A stretch of 64,000 nucleotides of DNA from Orlajensenia stereocauli (GTDB taxonomy: Bacteria > Actinomycetota > Actinomycetes > Actinomycetales > Microbacteriaceae). Shown here piece after piece: positions 16,954 to 24,133 of the stretch; position 1 is the stretch's first letter; every line of letters starts with the position of its first letter. Below the pieces are notes generated by a model. It was given only the letters and a program-made list of their open reading frames with translations, did not search any database and had not been told where the DNA came from. The stretch lies in NCBI RefSeq assembly GCF_039548895.1, contig NZ_JBCLVG010000001.1; one strand, given 5' to 3'. Position numbers and translations under genes: made by a program.

Positions 16954-16992
16954 GCGCCCTGTCAAGCGCTCCCGGCCGCACGGGGCGGCGGT

Positions 16993-16998
16993 TAGGCT
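16993..16998 (+). promoter_or_regulatory. -10 element TAGGCT, leaderless-type, for the flavoprotein gene
   Basis: TAGGCT, 6 bases (GCCGAC), then the ATG at 17005; no Shine-Dalgarno sequence. Confidence 0.5.
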
Positions 16999-17004
16999 GC
17001 CGAC

Positions 17005-18459
17005 ATGACCACTCGTGCGTACGACCTCATCATCATCGGAGCCGGGCCCGTGGGCGAGAACGTGGCAGACCGAGCGGCATCCGGCGGACTCTCGGTCGTG
17101 ATCGTCGAGGCCGAGCTGATCGGCGGAGAGTGCTCGTACTGGGCCTGCATCCCGTCGAAGGCGATCCTGCGTCCCGGCGCGGCCATCGCCGCCGCCAGGC
17201 GCGTGGGAGGAGCGGCCGAGGCCGTGACGGGTTCGATCGACGTGGCCGCCGTGCTCAAGCGCCGCGACTACTGGGTGAGCGATTGGGACGACAGTGGCCA
17301 GGTGGAGTGGCTGCAGAGCGTCGGCGTCGACCTGGTGCGCGGTCATGGCCGCATCACGGGTCCGCGTGCGGTGTCGGTGACGGGTCCCGACGGATCGACG
17401 ACCTCCCTCGTCGCCCACCATGCCGTCGTCGTGAGCACGGGTTCTGCGGCGCTGATCCCCGATGTGCCCGGACTCGCCGAGATCGAACCGTGGACCAGCC
17501 GCGAGGCCACGGGCGTGCAGACGGTTCCGAAGCGCCTCGCGATCCTCGGGGGCGGCGTGGTCGCGGCCGAGATGGCCACGGCCTACGTGTCGTTCGGCAC
17601 CGAGGTCACGCTGATCGCCCGCAGCGGGCTGCTGGGCGGACTCGAGCCCTTCGCCGGCGAGGCCGTGCTGGCCGCGCTGCGCGAGGCCGGGGCATCGGTT
17701 CACCTCGGACGATCCATCGCCTCCGCGAGCCGCAACGAGGCCGGCGAGGTGGAGTACACCCTCGACGACGGCACTGGACTGGTGGCCGACGAACTCCTGG
17801 TGGCCACGGGACGCACCCCGCGGAGCGAGGACCTCGGCCTCGAGACCATCGGACTGAAGCCGGGCAGCTGGCTCGACGTCGATGAGACCCTGCGGGTGCT
17901 GACCCACGGCAATCCGCAGATCGAGGGCGGTTGGCTCTACGCCGTCGGCGACATCAACCACCGTGTGCTTCTCACGCACCAGGGCAAGTACCAGGGCCGG
18001 GCCGCCGGAGACGTCATCGTCGCCCGGGCCAAGGGGCTGGCACAGGACGGCGGCACGTGGGGCGTGCACGCCGCGACGGCCGATCACCGGGCAGTTCCGT
18101 CTGTGGTGTTCTCCGATCCCGAGGTGGCATCGGTCGGACTCACGGCGGATGCCGCCGAGAAGGCCGGCCTGCGCGTGAAGGTGCTCGACTACGACCTCGG
18201 CACCGTGTCGGGTTCCGGCCTGCACGCCGACGGCTACACGGGTCAGGTGCGCGCCATCGTGGACCTCGATCGCGAGGTTCTCGTGGGCATGACCCTGCTC
18301 GGCCCCGACGTCGCGGAGATGCTGCACGCCGCCACCATCGCCATCGTCGGCGAGGTGCCCATGGCACGGCTCTGGCACGCCGTCCCGGCCTTCCCCACCA
18401 TGAGCGAGGTGTGGCTGCGCCTGCTCGAGGCCTACGGCCGCCCCACGGCCGAGGACTGA
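17005..18459 (+). CDS. FAD-dependent pyridine nucleotide-disulfide oxidoreductase, LpdA-like
   Basis: The 484-aa protein has the group I flavoprotein disulfide reductase layout: FAD loop IIIGAGPVGENVA, redox-pair region GGECSYWACIPSKA (Cys-x4-Cys), NAD(P) loop LAILGGGVVAAEMA, second FAD motif GWLYAVGDIN and a dimerisation domain. The C-terminal catalytic HPT...E motif of lipoamide dehydrogenase is altered: the sequence is HAVPAFPTMSEVW, with Phe where the His should be. It therefore probably does not act on lipoamide in the classical way. Mycobacterial LpdA (a quinone reductase) is a plausible model. No 2-oxoacid dehydrogenase genes are adjacent. Confidence 0.85.
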   Translation: MTTRAYDLIIIGAGPVGENVADRAASGGLSVVIVEAELIGGECSYWACIPSKAILRPGAAIAAARRVGGAAEAVTGSIDVAAVLKRRDYWVSDWDDSGQVEWLQSVGVDLVRGHGRITGPRAVSVTGPDGSTTSLVAHHAVVVSTGSAALIPDVPGLAEIEPWTSREATGVQTVPKRLAILGGGVVAAEMATAYVSFGTEVTLIARSGLLGGLEPFAGEAVLAALREAGASVHLGRSIASASRNEAGEVEYTLDDGTGLVADELLVATGRTPRSEDLGLETIGLKPGSWLDVDETLRVLTHGNPQIEGGWLYAVGDINHRVLLTHQGKYQGRAAGDVIVARAKGLAQDGGTWGVHAATADHRAVPSVVFSDPEVASVGLTADAAEKAGLRVKVLDYDLGTVSGSGLHADGYTGQVRAIVDLDREVLVGMTLLGPDVAEMLHAATIAIVGEVPMARLWHAVPAFPTMSEVWLRLLEAYGRPTAED

Positions 18460-18479
18460 GGTCGAGCCGCGGCCGCGCC

Positions 18480-18485
18480 TAGGCT
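18480..18485 (+). promoter_or_regulatory. -10 element TAGGCT, leaderless-type, for the HExxH protein
   Basis: TAGGCT, 6 bases (GAGGCC), then the ATG at 18492. Confidence 0.5.
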
Positions 18486-18491
18486 GAGGCC

Positions 18492-18851
18492 ATGAAGCGC
18501 ATCCTCTTCGACTCCGGGTTCAGCCGCCTGGGCTACCTCTACGGCACCACTGTCGGGTTCACCTGGGGCTTCATCTGGAGCACGGGGCGCGTCGAGAAGC
18601 GCGAGGGGCTCTGGGTGTTCCGCGGGCTGCCGAACTGGGCCTTTCGCCGGGGCGGCGTCTGCGTCGGCGGGTGCTATCTGACGGGCCAGAACGTGACGGA
18701 TGCCGTCCTCGAGCACGAAGCCGTGCACAAGCGGCAGTGGCAGCGCTACGGATTCCTCATGCCGGTGCTCTACCTGTTCGCCGGTCGCGACCCGCTGAAG
18801 AACCGTTTCGAGATCGAGGCGGGTCTCGAGAAGGGCGGCTACCTGCGCTAG
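18492..18851 (+). CDS. Small conserved-type protein with HExxH motif, 119 aa
   Basis: I do not recognise a characterised family. The sequence holds EHEAVHKRQW (about residues 75-84), an HExxH zinc-metalloprotease-like signature, and a later acidic NRFEIEAGLEKGGY that could supply a third ligand. The N-terminal half is aromatic and Gly-rich (GYLYGTTVGFTWGFIWS; GGVCVGGCYLTGQN with two Cys). A moderately hydrophobic stretch (FLMPVLYLFAG) follows the motif, so a membrane association is possible. It lies 32 bases after the flavoprotein gene and is followed by a strong hairpin. Confidence 0.75.
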   Translation: MKRILFDSGFSRLGYLYGTTVGFTWGFIWSTGRVEKREGLWVFRGLPNWAFRRGGVCVGGCYLTGQNVTDAVLEHEAVHKRQWQRYGFLMPVLYLFAGRDPLKNRFEIEAGLEKGGYLR

Positions 18852-18863
18852 CGGGAGCCACCG

Positions 18864-18942
18864 CTCGCTGAGGCCCGACGGAGTCGCGGCCGAAGCGCTC
18901 CGCCAGACGCTTCGAACGCGGGCTCCGCCCGGTTCTCAGCGA
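18864..18942. repeat. REP-like intergenic palindromic element
   Basis: The element is bounded by GCTCGCTGAG (18864-18873) and CTCAGCGA (18935-18942), near-perfect inverted copies. A related element with the same boundary words lies at 24017-24127. Inner words such as the AAGCG/CTTCGA pairs are also shared in degenerate form. It lies between convergent genes. Confidence 0.5.
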
Positions 18943-18951
18943 CCGGAAAGG

Positions 18952-18985
18952 CAGTGCCCCGCCCGGTGTTCCGGGCGGGGCACTG
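18952..18985. terminator. Bidirectional terminator hairpin
   Basis: A 15-bp perfect inverted repeat (arms 18952-18966 and 18971-18985) with the loop TGTT lies between the HExxH gene and the siderophore-binding protein gene, which converge here. The U-tail is weak on either side, so termination is inferred mainly from stem strength and position. Confidence 0.65.
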
Positions 18986-19002
18986 TGCTCTGTCGAAGCG
19001 GA

Positions 19003-20025
19003 TCAGGCCTTCGCGGCCGCCGCGCTCAGCGATGCCACGAGGTCGTCGAGGCCCCACGTGAGCGAGAGCGCCGTGGGCGGGGAGACCGCCGCGATGAACT
19101 CGGTACCGACGACCTGGGCTGCTGCTCCCCGTCCGACGGCCGGCAGAGCCTTCGTCGTCGGCGTGGTGAGGAAGGCGTCGGCCTCCTCCTGGGTGTCGGA
19201 GTAGCTCAGGATGATGTCGCTGTCGAGCTTGTCGAGCTGCTCGTAGCTCAGCGTGTAGTAGAACGGGGCTTCCCCGTTGTCGAGCTCGTCGACGGCCGGC
19301 GCGTTCTTCAAGCCGAGGGCCGACAGGAACTCGACGCGCGGGTCGGCGGACTTGTAGACGTAGAAGGTTCCGCCGACATCCCAGACGGCCGCGATGGTCT
19401 TGCCCTCGAGCTCGGGGTGGGCCTCGGCCTGGTCTGCCAGCGTGGTGTCGAGGTCGGCGAGCACGGCAGCGGCCTCGGTGGACTTGCCGAGGGCCTCCCC
19501 CACGGTCGAGATGACGTCGCGCCACGGGGTCGTCCAGGCGTCGCCGGTGTAGGCCACGACGGGAGCGATGTCGCTCAGGGTGTCGTACTGCTCCTGTGTG
19601 ACGCCGGAGTACGGCGCCAGGATGACGTCGGGCTCGGCCTCGATGATCTCCTCGTACGGCACGGTCTCGCCGTCATCGGTGAGGAGCGTGGGAGTCTCCG
19701 CCCCCAGCTCCTCGAGCTTCTTCGCGACCCAGGGCAGAACGCCGTCGGCGTTGGCGCCGTAGCTCTGCTGGGCCATCGCGACGGGCACGACGCCGACGGC
19801 CAGCGCGGCCTCGGTGCTGCCCCAGCCCCACGTGGCGACGCGGGTGGGAGCTTCCTCGATCTCGGCAGTGCCGAAGTTCGACTCGAAGCTCACGGGGAAG
19901 GCATCACCCGATGCTGCAGTGGTCTCGTCGGAGCCCGACGGGGAGGCGGCGCATCCGGAGAGGACGAGGGCGGTCGCTGCAGCTGCAGCGAGGGCCGCGT
20001 GGCGGATGCGGGGTCTGAAGGGCAT
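19003..20025 (-). CDS. Iron-siderophore ABC transporter substrate-binding lipoprotein
   Basis: The 340-aa protein has a signal peptide with lipobox VLSGC (Cys at about residue 25) and a class III (FecB/FhuD-type) two-lobed binding fold: PTRVATWGWGSTEAALAVGVVPVAM at the front, EPDVILAPYSGVTQEQYDTLSDIAPV in lobe 1, and a long linker helix. It is expected to deliver ferric siderophore to the permease genes immediately upstream. It is the last gene of the cluster and has its own iron box at 20053-20071, in the 46-base gap before its ATG. No ligand can be named. Confidence 0.9.
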   Translation of the reverse strand: MPFRPRIRHAALAAAAATALVLSGCAASPSGSDETTAASGDAFPVSFESNFGTAEIEEAPTRVATWGWGSTEAALAVGVVPVAMAQQSYGANADGVLPWVAKKLEELGAETPTLLTDDGETVPYEEIIEAEPDVILAPYSGVTQEQYDTLSDIAPVVAYTGDAWTTPWRDVISTVGEALGKSTEAAAVLADLDTTLADQAEAHPELEGKTIAAVWDVGGTFYVYKSADPRVEFLSALGLKNAPAVDELDNGEAPFYYTLSYEQLDKLDSDIILSYSDTQEEADAFLTTPTTKALPAVGRGAAAQVVGTEFIAAVSPPTALSLTWGLDDLVASLSAAAAKA

Positions 20026-20052
20026 GGAGGTCTCCCGGTAGAAGGTGGGTGT

Positions 20053-20071
20053 TTAGGGTAGCCTACCCTAA
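20053..20071 (-). promoter_or_regulatory. DtxR/IdeR-type iron box before the siderophore-binding protein
   Basis: TTAGGGTAGCCTACCCTAA is a 19-base palindrome with a single central asymmetry, very close to the DtxR/IdeR consensus TTAGGTTAGSCTWACCTAA. It sits 28 bases upstream of the binding-protein ATG and abuts the stop of the ATPase gene, predicting iron-dependent repression. Confidence 0.85.
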
Positions 20072-20935
20072 TCATTCGGCGCGGTGATGCCGGCCGATGG
20101 GGATGACGAGCGGGGAACCGGCGACGGGATCCGTCGTCACGACGCAGTCGAGGTCGAAAGCCGCCCGCACGATGTCGGCCGTGATGACCTCGGTCGGCGT
20201 TCCCTGCGCCACGATGCTGCCCGCCGACATCACGACGAGGTGATCGGCGTAGCGGGCGGCGAGGTTCAGGTCGTGCAGCACCATGACGACCGTCGCGCCG
20301 CGATCGCGGTTGAGATCGGTCAGCAGGTCGAGCAGTTCGAGCTGGTGCGTCGCGTCGAGGAAGGTCGTCGGCTCGTCGAGCAGCACGATGTCGCTGCGCT
20401 GGGCGAGCGCCATGGCGATCCACACCCGCTGGCGCTGACCGCCCGAGAGTTCCTCCACCCGGCGATCGGCCAGCTCGAGGGTCGCCGTCGCGGCCAACGA
20501 CTCGGCCACGATGCGGTCGTCGTCGCTGGAGCGCGAGCGGAACCAGCCCTGGTGCGGATGCCGCCCTCGAGCGACCAGGTCCGACACGAGCACTCCGTCG
20601 GGGGCGACAGGCTGCTGCGGCAGCACCGACACCACCTTCGCAACGTCGCGCGGCGAGAGGCCCCCGAGGTCGCGGCCGTCGAGGGTGAAGCTGCCGGCGG
20701 TCGGACGCAGGAGACGCGCGAACCCGCGCAGCAGGGTGGACTTCCCGCAGGCGTTCGGGCCGACGATGACCGTGATGGCGCCGTCGGGCAACGCGAGGCT
20801 GAGACCGTCGACGATTGTCCGGTCGTCGTAGCCGAGCGAGACGACCTCTGCGCTCAGTTCGTGGGCACGACGCGCTGGCGCTGATGCCGCCCGCCCGGGC
20901 AGGCGGGGGTCGGGAGTCTGGGGTGCTGACGTCAT
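20072..20935 (-). CDS. Iron-siderophore ABC transporter ATP-binding protein
   Basis: This 287-aa ATPase is of the FecE/FepC type. Walker A is GPNACGKSTLLRGFARLL, the Q-loop is VSVLPQQP, the signature is ELSGGQRQRVWIAMALAQ and Walker B is DIVLLDEPTTFLD, followed by the H-loop VMVLHDLNLAARY. The first 25 residues before the domain are Ala/Arg/Pro-rich. It overlaps the upstream permease gene by 4 bases, so the two should be translated together. Confidence 0.95.
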   Translation of the reverse strand: MTSAPQTPDPRLPGRAASAPARRAHELSAEVVSLGYDDRTIVDGLSLALPDGAITVIVGPNACGKSTLLRGFARLLRPTAGSFTLDGRDLGGLSPRDVAKVVSVLPQQPVAPDGVLVSDLVARGRHPHQGWFRSRSSDDDRIVAESLAATATLELADRRVEELSGGQRQRVWIAMALAQRSDIVLLDEPTTFLDATHQLELLDLLTDLNRDRGATVVMVLHDLNLAARYADHLVVMSAGSIVAQGTPTEVITADIVRAAFDLDCVVTTDPVAGSPLVIPIGRHHRAE

Positions 20936-22002
20936 CCGTCGGTTCCCTTCCGGTTGCCGGCTGCGATGAGCCAGAGCAGATAGGGGGCGCCGATGAGCCC
21001 CGTGATGATTCCGACGGGCACGCGCAGGCCGCCCGGGAGCAGGTGCTGGCCGATGATGTCTGCGAACACCACCACGGCGGCACCGACGAGGGCGGATGAG
21101 ACGAGGGCCGCTCCCCCGTTCCGCACCAGTGAACGGGCGATGGGCGACGAGACGAGGGCGACGAACGCGACGGGTCCGGCGATGGCGGTGCCCACGGCGA
21201 CGAGTGCGACGCCGAGCACGATCATGACCGCCCGGGAGCGGGTGCTGTCGACGCCGAGGGCGCGAGCGGTGTCATCGTCGAGCTGCAGGACCGGCATCCG
21301 CCTCGACAAGGCGACCACGAGGGCGAGCAGCACGACCAGGCTCGCCGCAGCGGCACCGACCTCGGGCCAGCTGGTGTCTCCGATGCCCCCGATCATCCAG
21401 ACCAGGGCCTCCGATGCGCCGCGCACGTCGGCGCGCGTGAGCAGGTAGCCGAGGGCTGCCTGCACCAGCGCCGCCAGCCCGACGCCGATGAGCACGAACC
21501 TGTAGCCGACCAGTCCCCCGCGCCAGGCGAGCGCCCACATGATGGCGGCGATGCCGAGGGCGCCGATGAAGGCCGCGATGCCCAGAGCAGCGCCGCTCTG
21601 CCCGAGCACGAGCAGGGTGAAGACGGCCGCGAGGCTCGCGCCCCCGGTGACGCCCAGGATGTCGGGGCTGGCCAGGGTGTTGCGCAGCGTGGTCTGGAAG
21701 AGCGCGCCGGCAAGCCCGAACGCGACGCCGGCGACGAGGGCAGTCGTCACCCTCGGCAGGCGCAGCCTGAATACGATGAGCTCCTGCACACGGGTGCCCT
21801 GTCCGAAGACGGTGGCGATGATGTCGGCCGGGGAGAGTCCGGACGCACCGAGCGAGAGGGCCGTGATGACGCCGAGCAGCACCACGGCGGCCAGCGCGAC
21901 GCCGACGACGACGGTGCGGCGGCGTCGACGCATCCGCCCGCCGACGACCTGCGCGATCCCCCGCTCGATGACTCCGGCGCCGACGCCGGTCACGGCGCTC
22001 AC
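20932..22002 (-). CDS. FecCD-family iron-siderophore permease (second)
   Basis: The 356-aa integral membrane protein has about nine to ten hydrophobic helices and the FecCD motifs RLPRVTTALVAGVAFGLAGALFQTTLRNTLASPDILGVTGGASLAA and GPVAFVALVSSPIARSL (shown in part). It pairs with the neighbouring permease as a heterodimeric channel. Start and stop overlap by 4 bases on both sides (GTGA upstream, downstream with the ATPase). Confidence 0.94.
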   Translation of the reverse strand: MSAVTGVGAGVIERGIAQVVGGRMRRRRRTVVVGVALAAVVLLGVITALSLGASGLSPADIIATVFGQGTRVQELIVFRLRLPRVTTALVAGVAFGLAGALFQTTLRNTLASPDILGVTGGASLAAVFTLLVLGQSGAALGIAAFIGALGIAAIMWALAWRGGLVGYRFVLIGVGLAALVQAALGYLLTRADVRGASEALVWMIGGIGDTSWPEVGAAAASLVVLLALVVALSRRMPVLQLDDDTARALGVDSTRSRAVMIVLGVALVAVGTAIAGPVAFVALVSSPIARSLVRNGGAALVSSALVGAAVVVFADIIGQHLLPGGLRVPVGIITGLIGAPYLLWLIAAGNRKGTDG

Positions 22003-23051
22003 ATGCCCGCCAGACGCGCACGGCGCACGATGGCGATGAGCATGGGCGCGCCGATGAAGGCGACGACGATGCCGGCTTCGAGCTCGGCGGGTGCGACGAG
22101 GACGCGTCCGATCACGTCGGCAACGAGCAGCAGGATGGGGCCGAGGGTGAGGCAGTACGCGAGGATCCAGCGGTAGTCGGATCCGGTGATGCGCCTGGCC
22201 ACGTGAGGGACGACCAGGCCGACGAGCGCGATGGGGCCGGCGAGCGCCGTCGCCGTTCCGGCGAGCACGATGACGGCCAGCGCCGCGAGCACGTGGGTGA
22301 CGGCCGGTCGCTCGCCGAGGCCCCGGGCCACATCGTCACCGAGCGCCAGCAGGTTGAGCCGGCGCCCCAGCAGCAGTGCGAGTACGAGGCCGACGACGAG
22401 GAACGGCCAGAGCGCGCCGGCGGTGGTCAGCTCCCGACCCGCGAGCGAGCCGACCGACCAGAACCTGTACTGGTTCAGGGTGTCGAGATCCGAGATGAGG
22501 AGCAGCGTGATGAGCGGAGTCGCCGTCGCCATCACGGCGGCACCCGTGAGGGCGAGCTTCACCGGGGTCGCGCCGTCGCGTCCGCTCGACCCGATGACGA
22601 ACACGACGACCGCAGCGACGGCAGCGCCGATGAAGGCGAACCAGATGTAACCGTCGGGGTTGGAGATGCCGAGGGCCGAGATGGCCACCACAACAGCGAG
22701 GGAGGCGCCGGCGTTGATGCCGAGCAGCCCGGGGTCGGCGATCGGATTGCGGGTGACGCCCTGGATCACGGCGCCGACCAGGGCGAGCGCCGCTCCGGCC
22801 ATGATGCCGATGACCGTGCGCGGAACCCGCAGCTGGCGGATCACGAGGTGATCGACGTTGCCGGCGACGGGGGCGACCAGGGCGTTCCAGACATCCGTCA
22901 GCGAGACCGCCCTCGTTCCGATGGTGAGGCTGGTCACCACGACACCGATGAGGACGACGACGGATGCCGCGAAGACGAGCCAGCGCATGGCTCGTCTTCG
23001 GCGCGCGCCGGTGAGGGCGGGAGCGGCCCCCGCGGCGATGGTCGTGGTCAC
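21999..23051 (-). CDS. FecCD-family iron-siderophore permease (first)
   Basis: The 350-aa membrane protein has about nine to ten helices with RQLRVPRTVIGIMAGAAL, NPIADPGLLGINAGASLAV and GPIALVGLVVPHVARRITG, typical of the FecCD/BtuC group. It uses a GTG start (23051) one base after the stop of the siderophore-interacting protein gene, so it depends on coupled translation. Together with the next gene it forms the membrane channel. Confidence 0.94.
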   Translation of the reverse strand: MTTTIAAGAAPALTGARRRRAMRWLVFAASVVVLIGVVVTSLTIGTRAVSLTDVWNALVAPVAGNVDHLVIRQLRVPRTVIGIMAGAALALVGAVIQGVTRNPIADPGLLGINAGASLAVVVAISALGISNPDGYIWFAFIGAAVAAVVVFVIGSSGRDGATPVKLALTGAAVMATATPLITLLLISDLDTLNQYRFWSVGSLAGRELTTAGALWPFLVVGLVLALLLGRRLNLLALGDDVARGLGERPAVTHVLAALAVIVLAGTATALAGPIALVGLVVPHVARRITGSDYRWILAYCLTLGPILLLVADVIGRVLVAPAELEAGIVVAFIGAPMLIAIVRRARLAGM

Positions 23052-23052
23052 G

Positions 23053-23988
23053 TCAGTCGAGTTCGGCGCGACCGAGGCGCCAGTACCCCATGAAGGCGAC
23101 GGAGCGTCGGTCGAGCCCGGCCTCGCTCACCAAGAAGCGACGCACGGTCTTGATGACCGATGCCTCGCCCGCGATCCACGCGTAGAACTCACCGTCGAGG
23201 CTGTGGCCCTCCGGCACGTCCCACAGCATCTCGCGGTCGATGTCGATATCGTCGAGCGGCGCCGGAGCGTCATCGGGGTGACCCTGCACCGTGCGCACTG
23301 TCCAGTCACGAACAGCGGGGATGAGTGCGCCGCCCTGTGGGATGCCACCGCCGCGCGGGTGCCAGCGCACGCTGACTCCGGCGGGGGCGACGACTGGGAG
23401 CACGTCGCCCGGGGTCGGGATCTCGATGATGGCGCAGCCCTGGGCGTCGGCCGGCAGGCTCTCGAGGATGGCGCAGATGGCCGGAGCCGCCGTTTCGTCG
23501 CCCGCGAGCAGCACTCTGCGCACGTCGCCGGGGCGCCAGTCGATGCCGAGGGCTCGGCCGGGGCTGCGCTCGTCAGGGCCGACGATGAGCGAATCGTCTC
23601 CGAGCTGCACGGATGCCGCCCAGGCCGATGCCGGGCCGGTCTCTCCGTGCATCGCGAAGTCGACGTCGACCTCGCGCAGCTCGGGTCGCACTGCACGCAC
23701 CGTGTAGGTGCGGAACGGGTTGCGGTTCTCCTCGGGCAGGTCGCGCCAGGCGCCGTACCAGTCGGACTCGCGCGGGAAGTGCGCGAAGCCGGACTCGGCG
23801 AGCGGCAGCACGATCTTCACGCGCTGATCGAGGCCTGCTGTGCCGAAGTCGGCCAGGTCGTCTCCCGAGAAGGTCAGGCGCACGAAGTGCTGGCTCAGTC
23901 GACGGATGCCGCTCACGGTGACTGCGAAGACGCGATACGCGGGTCGCGGTTCGACGACCGCCTCGGCCTGGCTCTGTGAGGTAAGCAT
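23053..23988 (-). CDS. Siderophore-interacting protein (ferric-siderophore reductase), SIP/ViuB family
   Basis: The 311-aa cytoplasmic flavoprotein has the FAD-binding domain (LSQHFVRLTFSGDDLADFG; NPFRTYTVRAVRPELREVDVDFAMHGETGPAS) and the C-terminal domain with AGDETAAPAICAILESLP and the EFYAWIAGEASVIKTVRRFL signature of SIP proteins. It is expected to release iron from imported siderophore by reduction. First gene of the uptake operon; its start codon lies inside an iron box. Confidence 0.93.
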   Translation of the reverse strand: MLTSQSQAEAVVEPRPAYRVFAVTVSGIRRLSQHFVRLTFSGDDLADFGTAGLDQRVKIVLPLAESGFAHFPRESDWYGAWRDLPEENRNPFRTYTVRAVRPELREVDVDFAMHGETGPASAWAASVQLGDDSLIVGPDERSPGRALGIDWRPGDVRRVLLAGDETAAPAICAILESLPADAQGCAIIEIPTPGDVLPVVAPAGVSVRWHPRGGGIPQGGALIPAVRDWTVRTVQGHPDDAPAPLDDIDIDREMLWDVPEGHSLDGEFYAWIAGEASVIKTVRRFLVSEAGLDRRSVAFMGYWRLGRAELD

Positions 23989-23995
23989 TACCTAA
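23977..23995 (-). promoter_or_regulatory. DtxR/IdeR-type iron box over the start codon of the uptake operon
   Basis: On the minus strand the sequence is TTAGGTAATGCTTACCTCA, about 15-16 of 19 matches to the DtxR/IdeR consensus. The ATG of the siderophore-interacting protein (23986-23988) lies within it, so a bound repressor would cover both the promoter exit and the start codon. Confidence 0.75.
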
Positions 23996-24016
23996 GTCTT
24001 ACACACCTCGGGTGCC

Positions 24017-24127
24017 GCTCGCTGAGCGGTGCACTGAGGGACCGCGTAGCGGCCCTGAAGGGGGCCGAGCGCAGCGACCGCCCGAAGCGAGCTTCGACCG
24101 CGGACTGCGTCCGGGAGCTCAGCGAGC
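24017..24127. repeat. REP-like intergenic palindromic element
   Basis: Perfect 11-bp inverted repeats GCTCGCTGAGC (24017-24027) and GCTCAGCGAGC (24117-24127) bound a 111-base element with several inner inverted repeats (GCGGCCCTGAAGGGGGCCG; GAAGCGAGCTTC). It resembles the element at 18864-18942. It fills the gap between the amidase stop and the siderophore operon start. Confidence 0.6.
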
Positions 24128-24133
24128 GATTCC

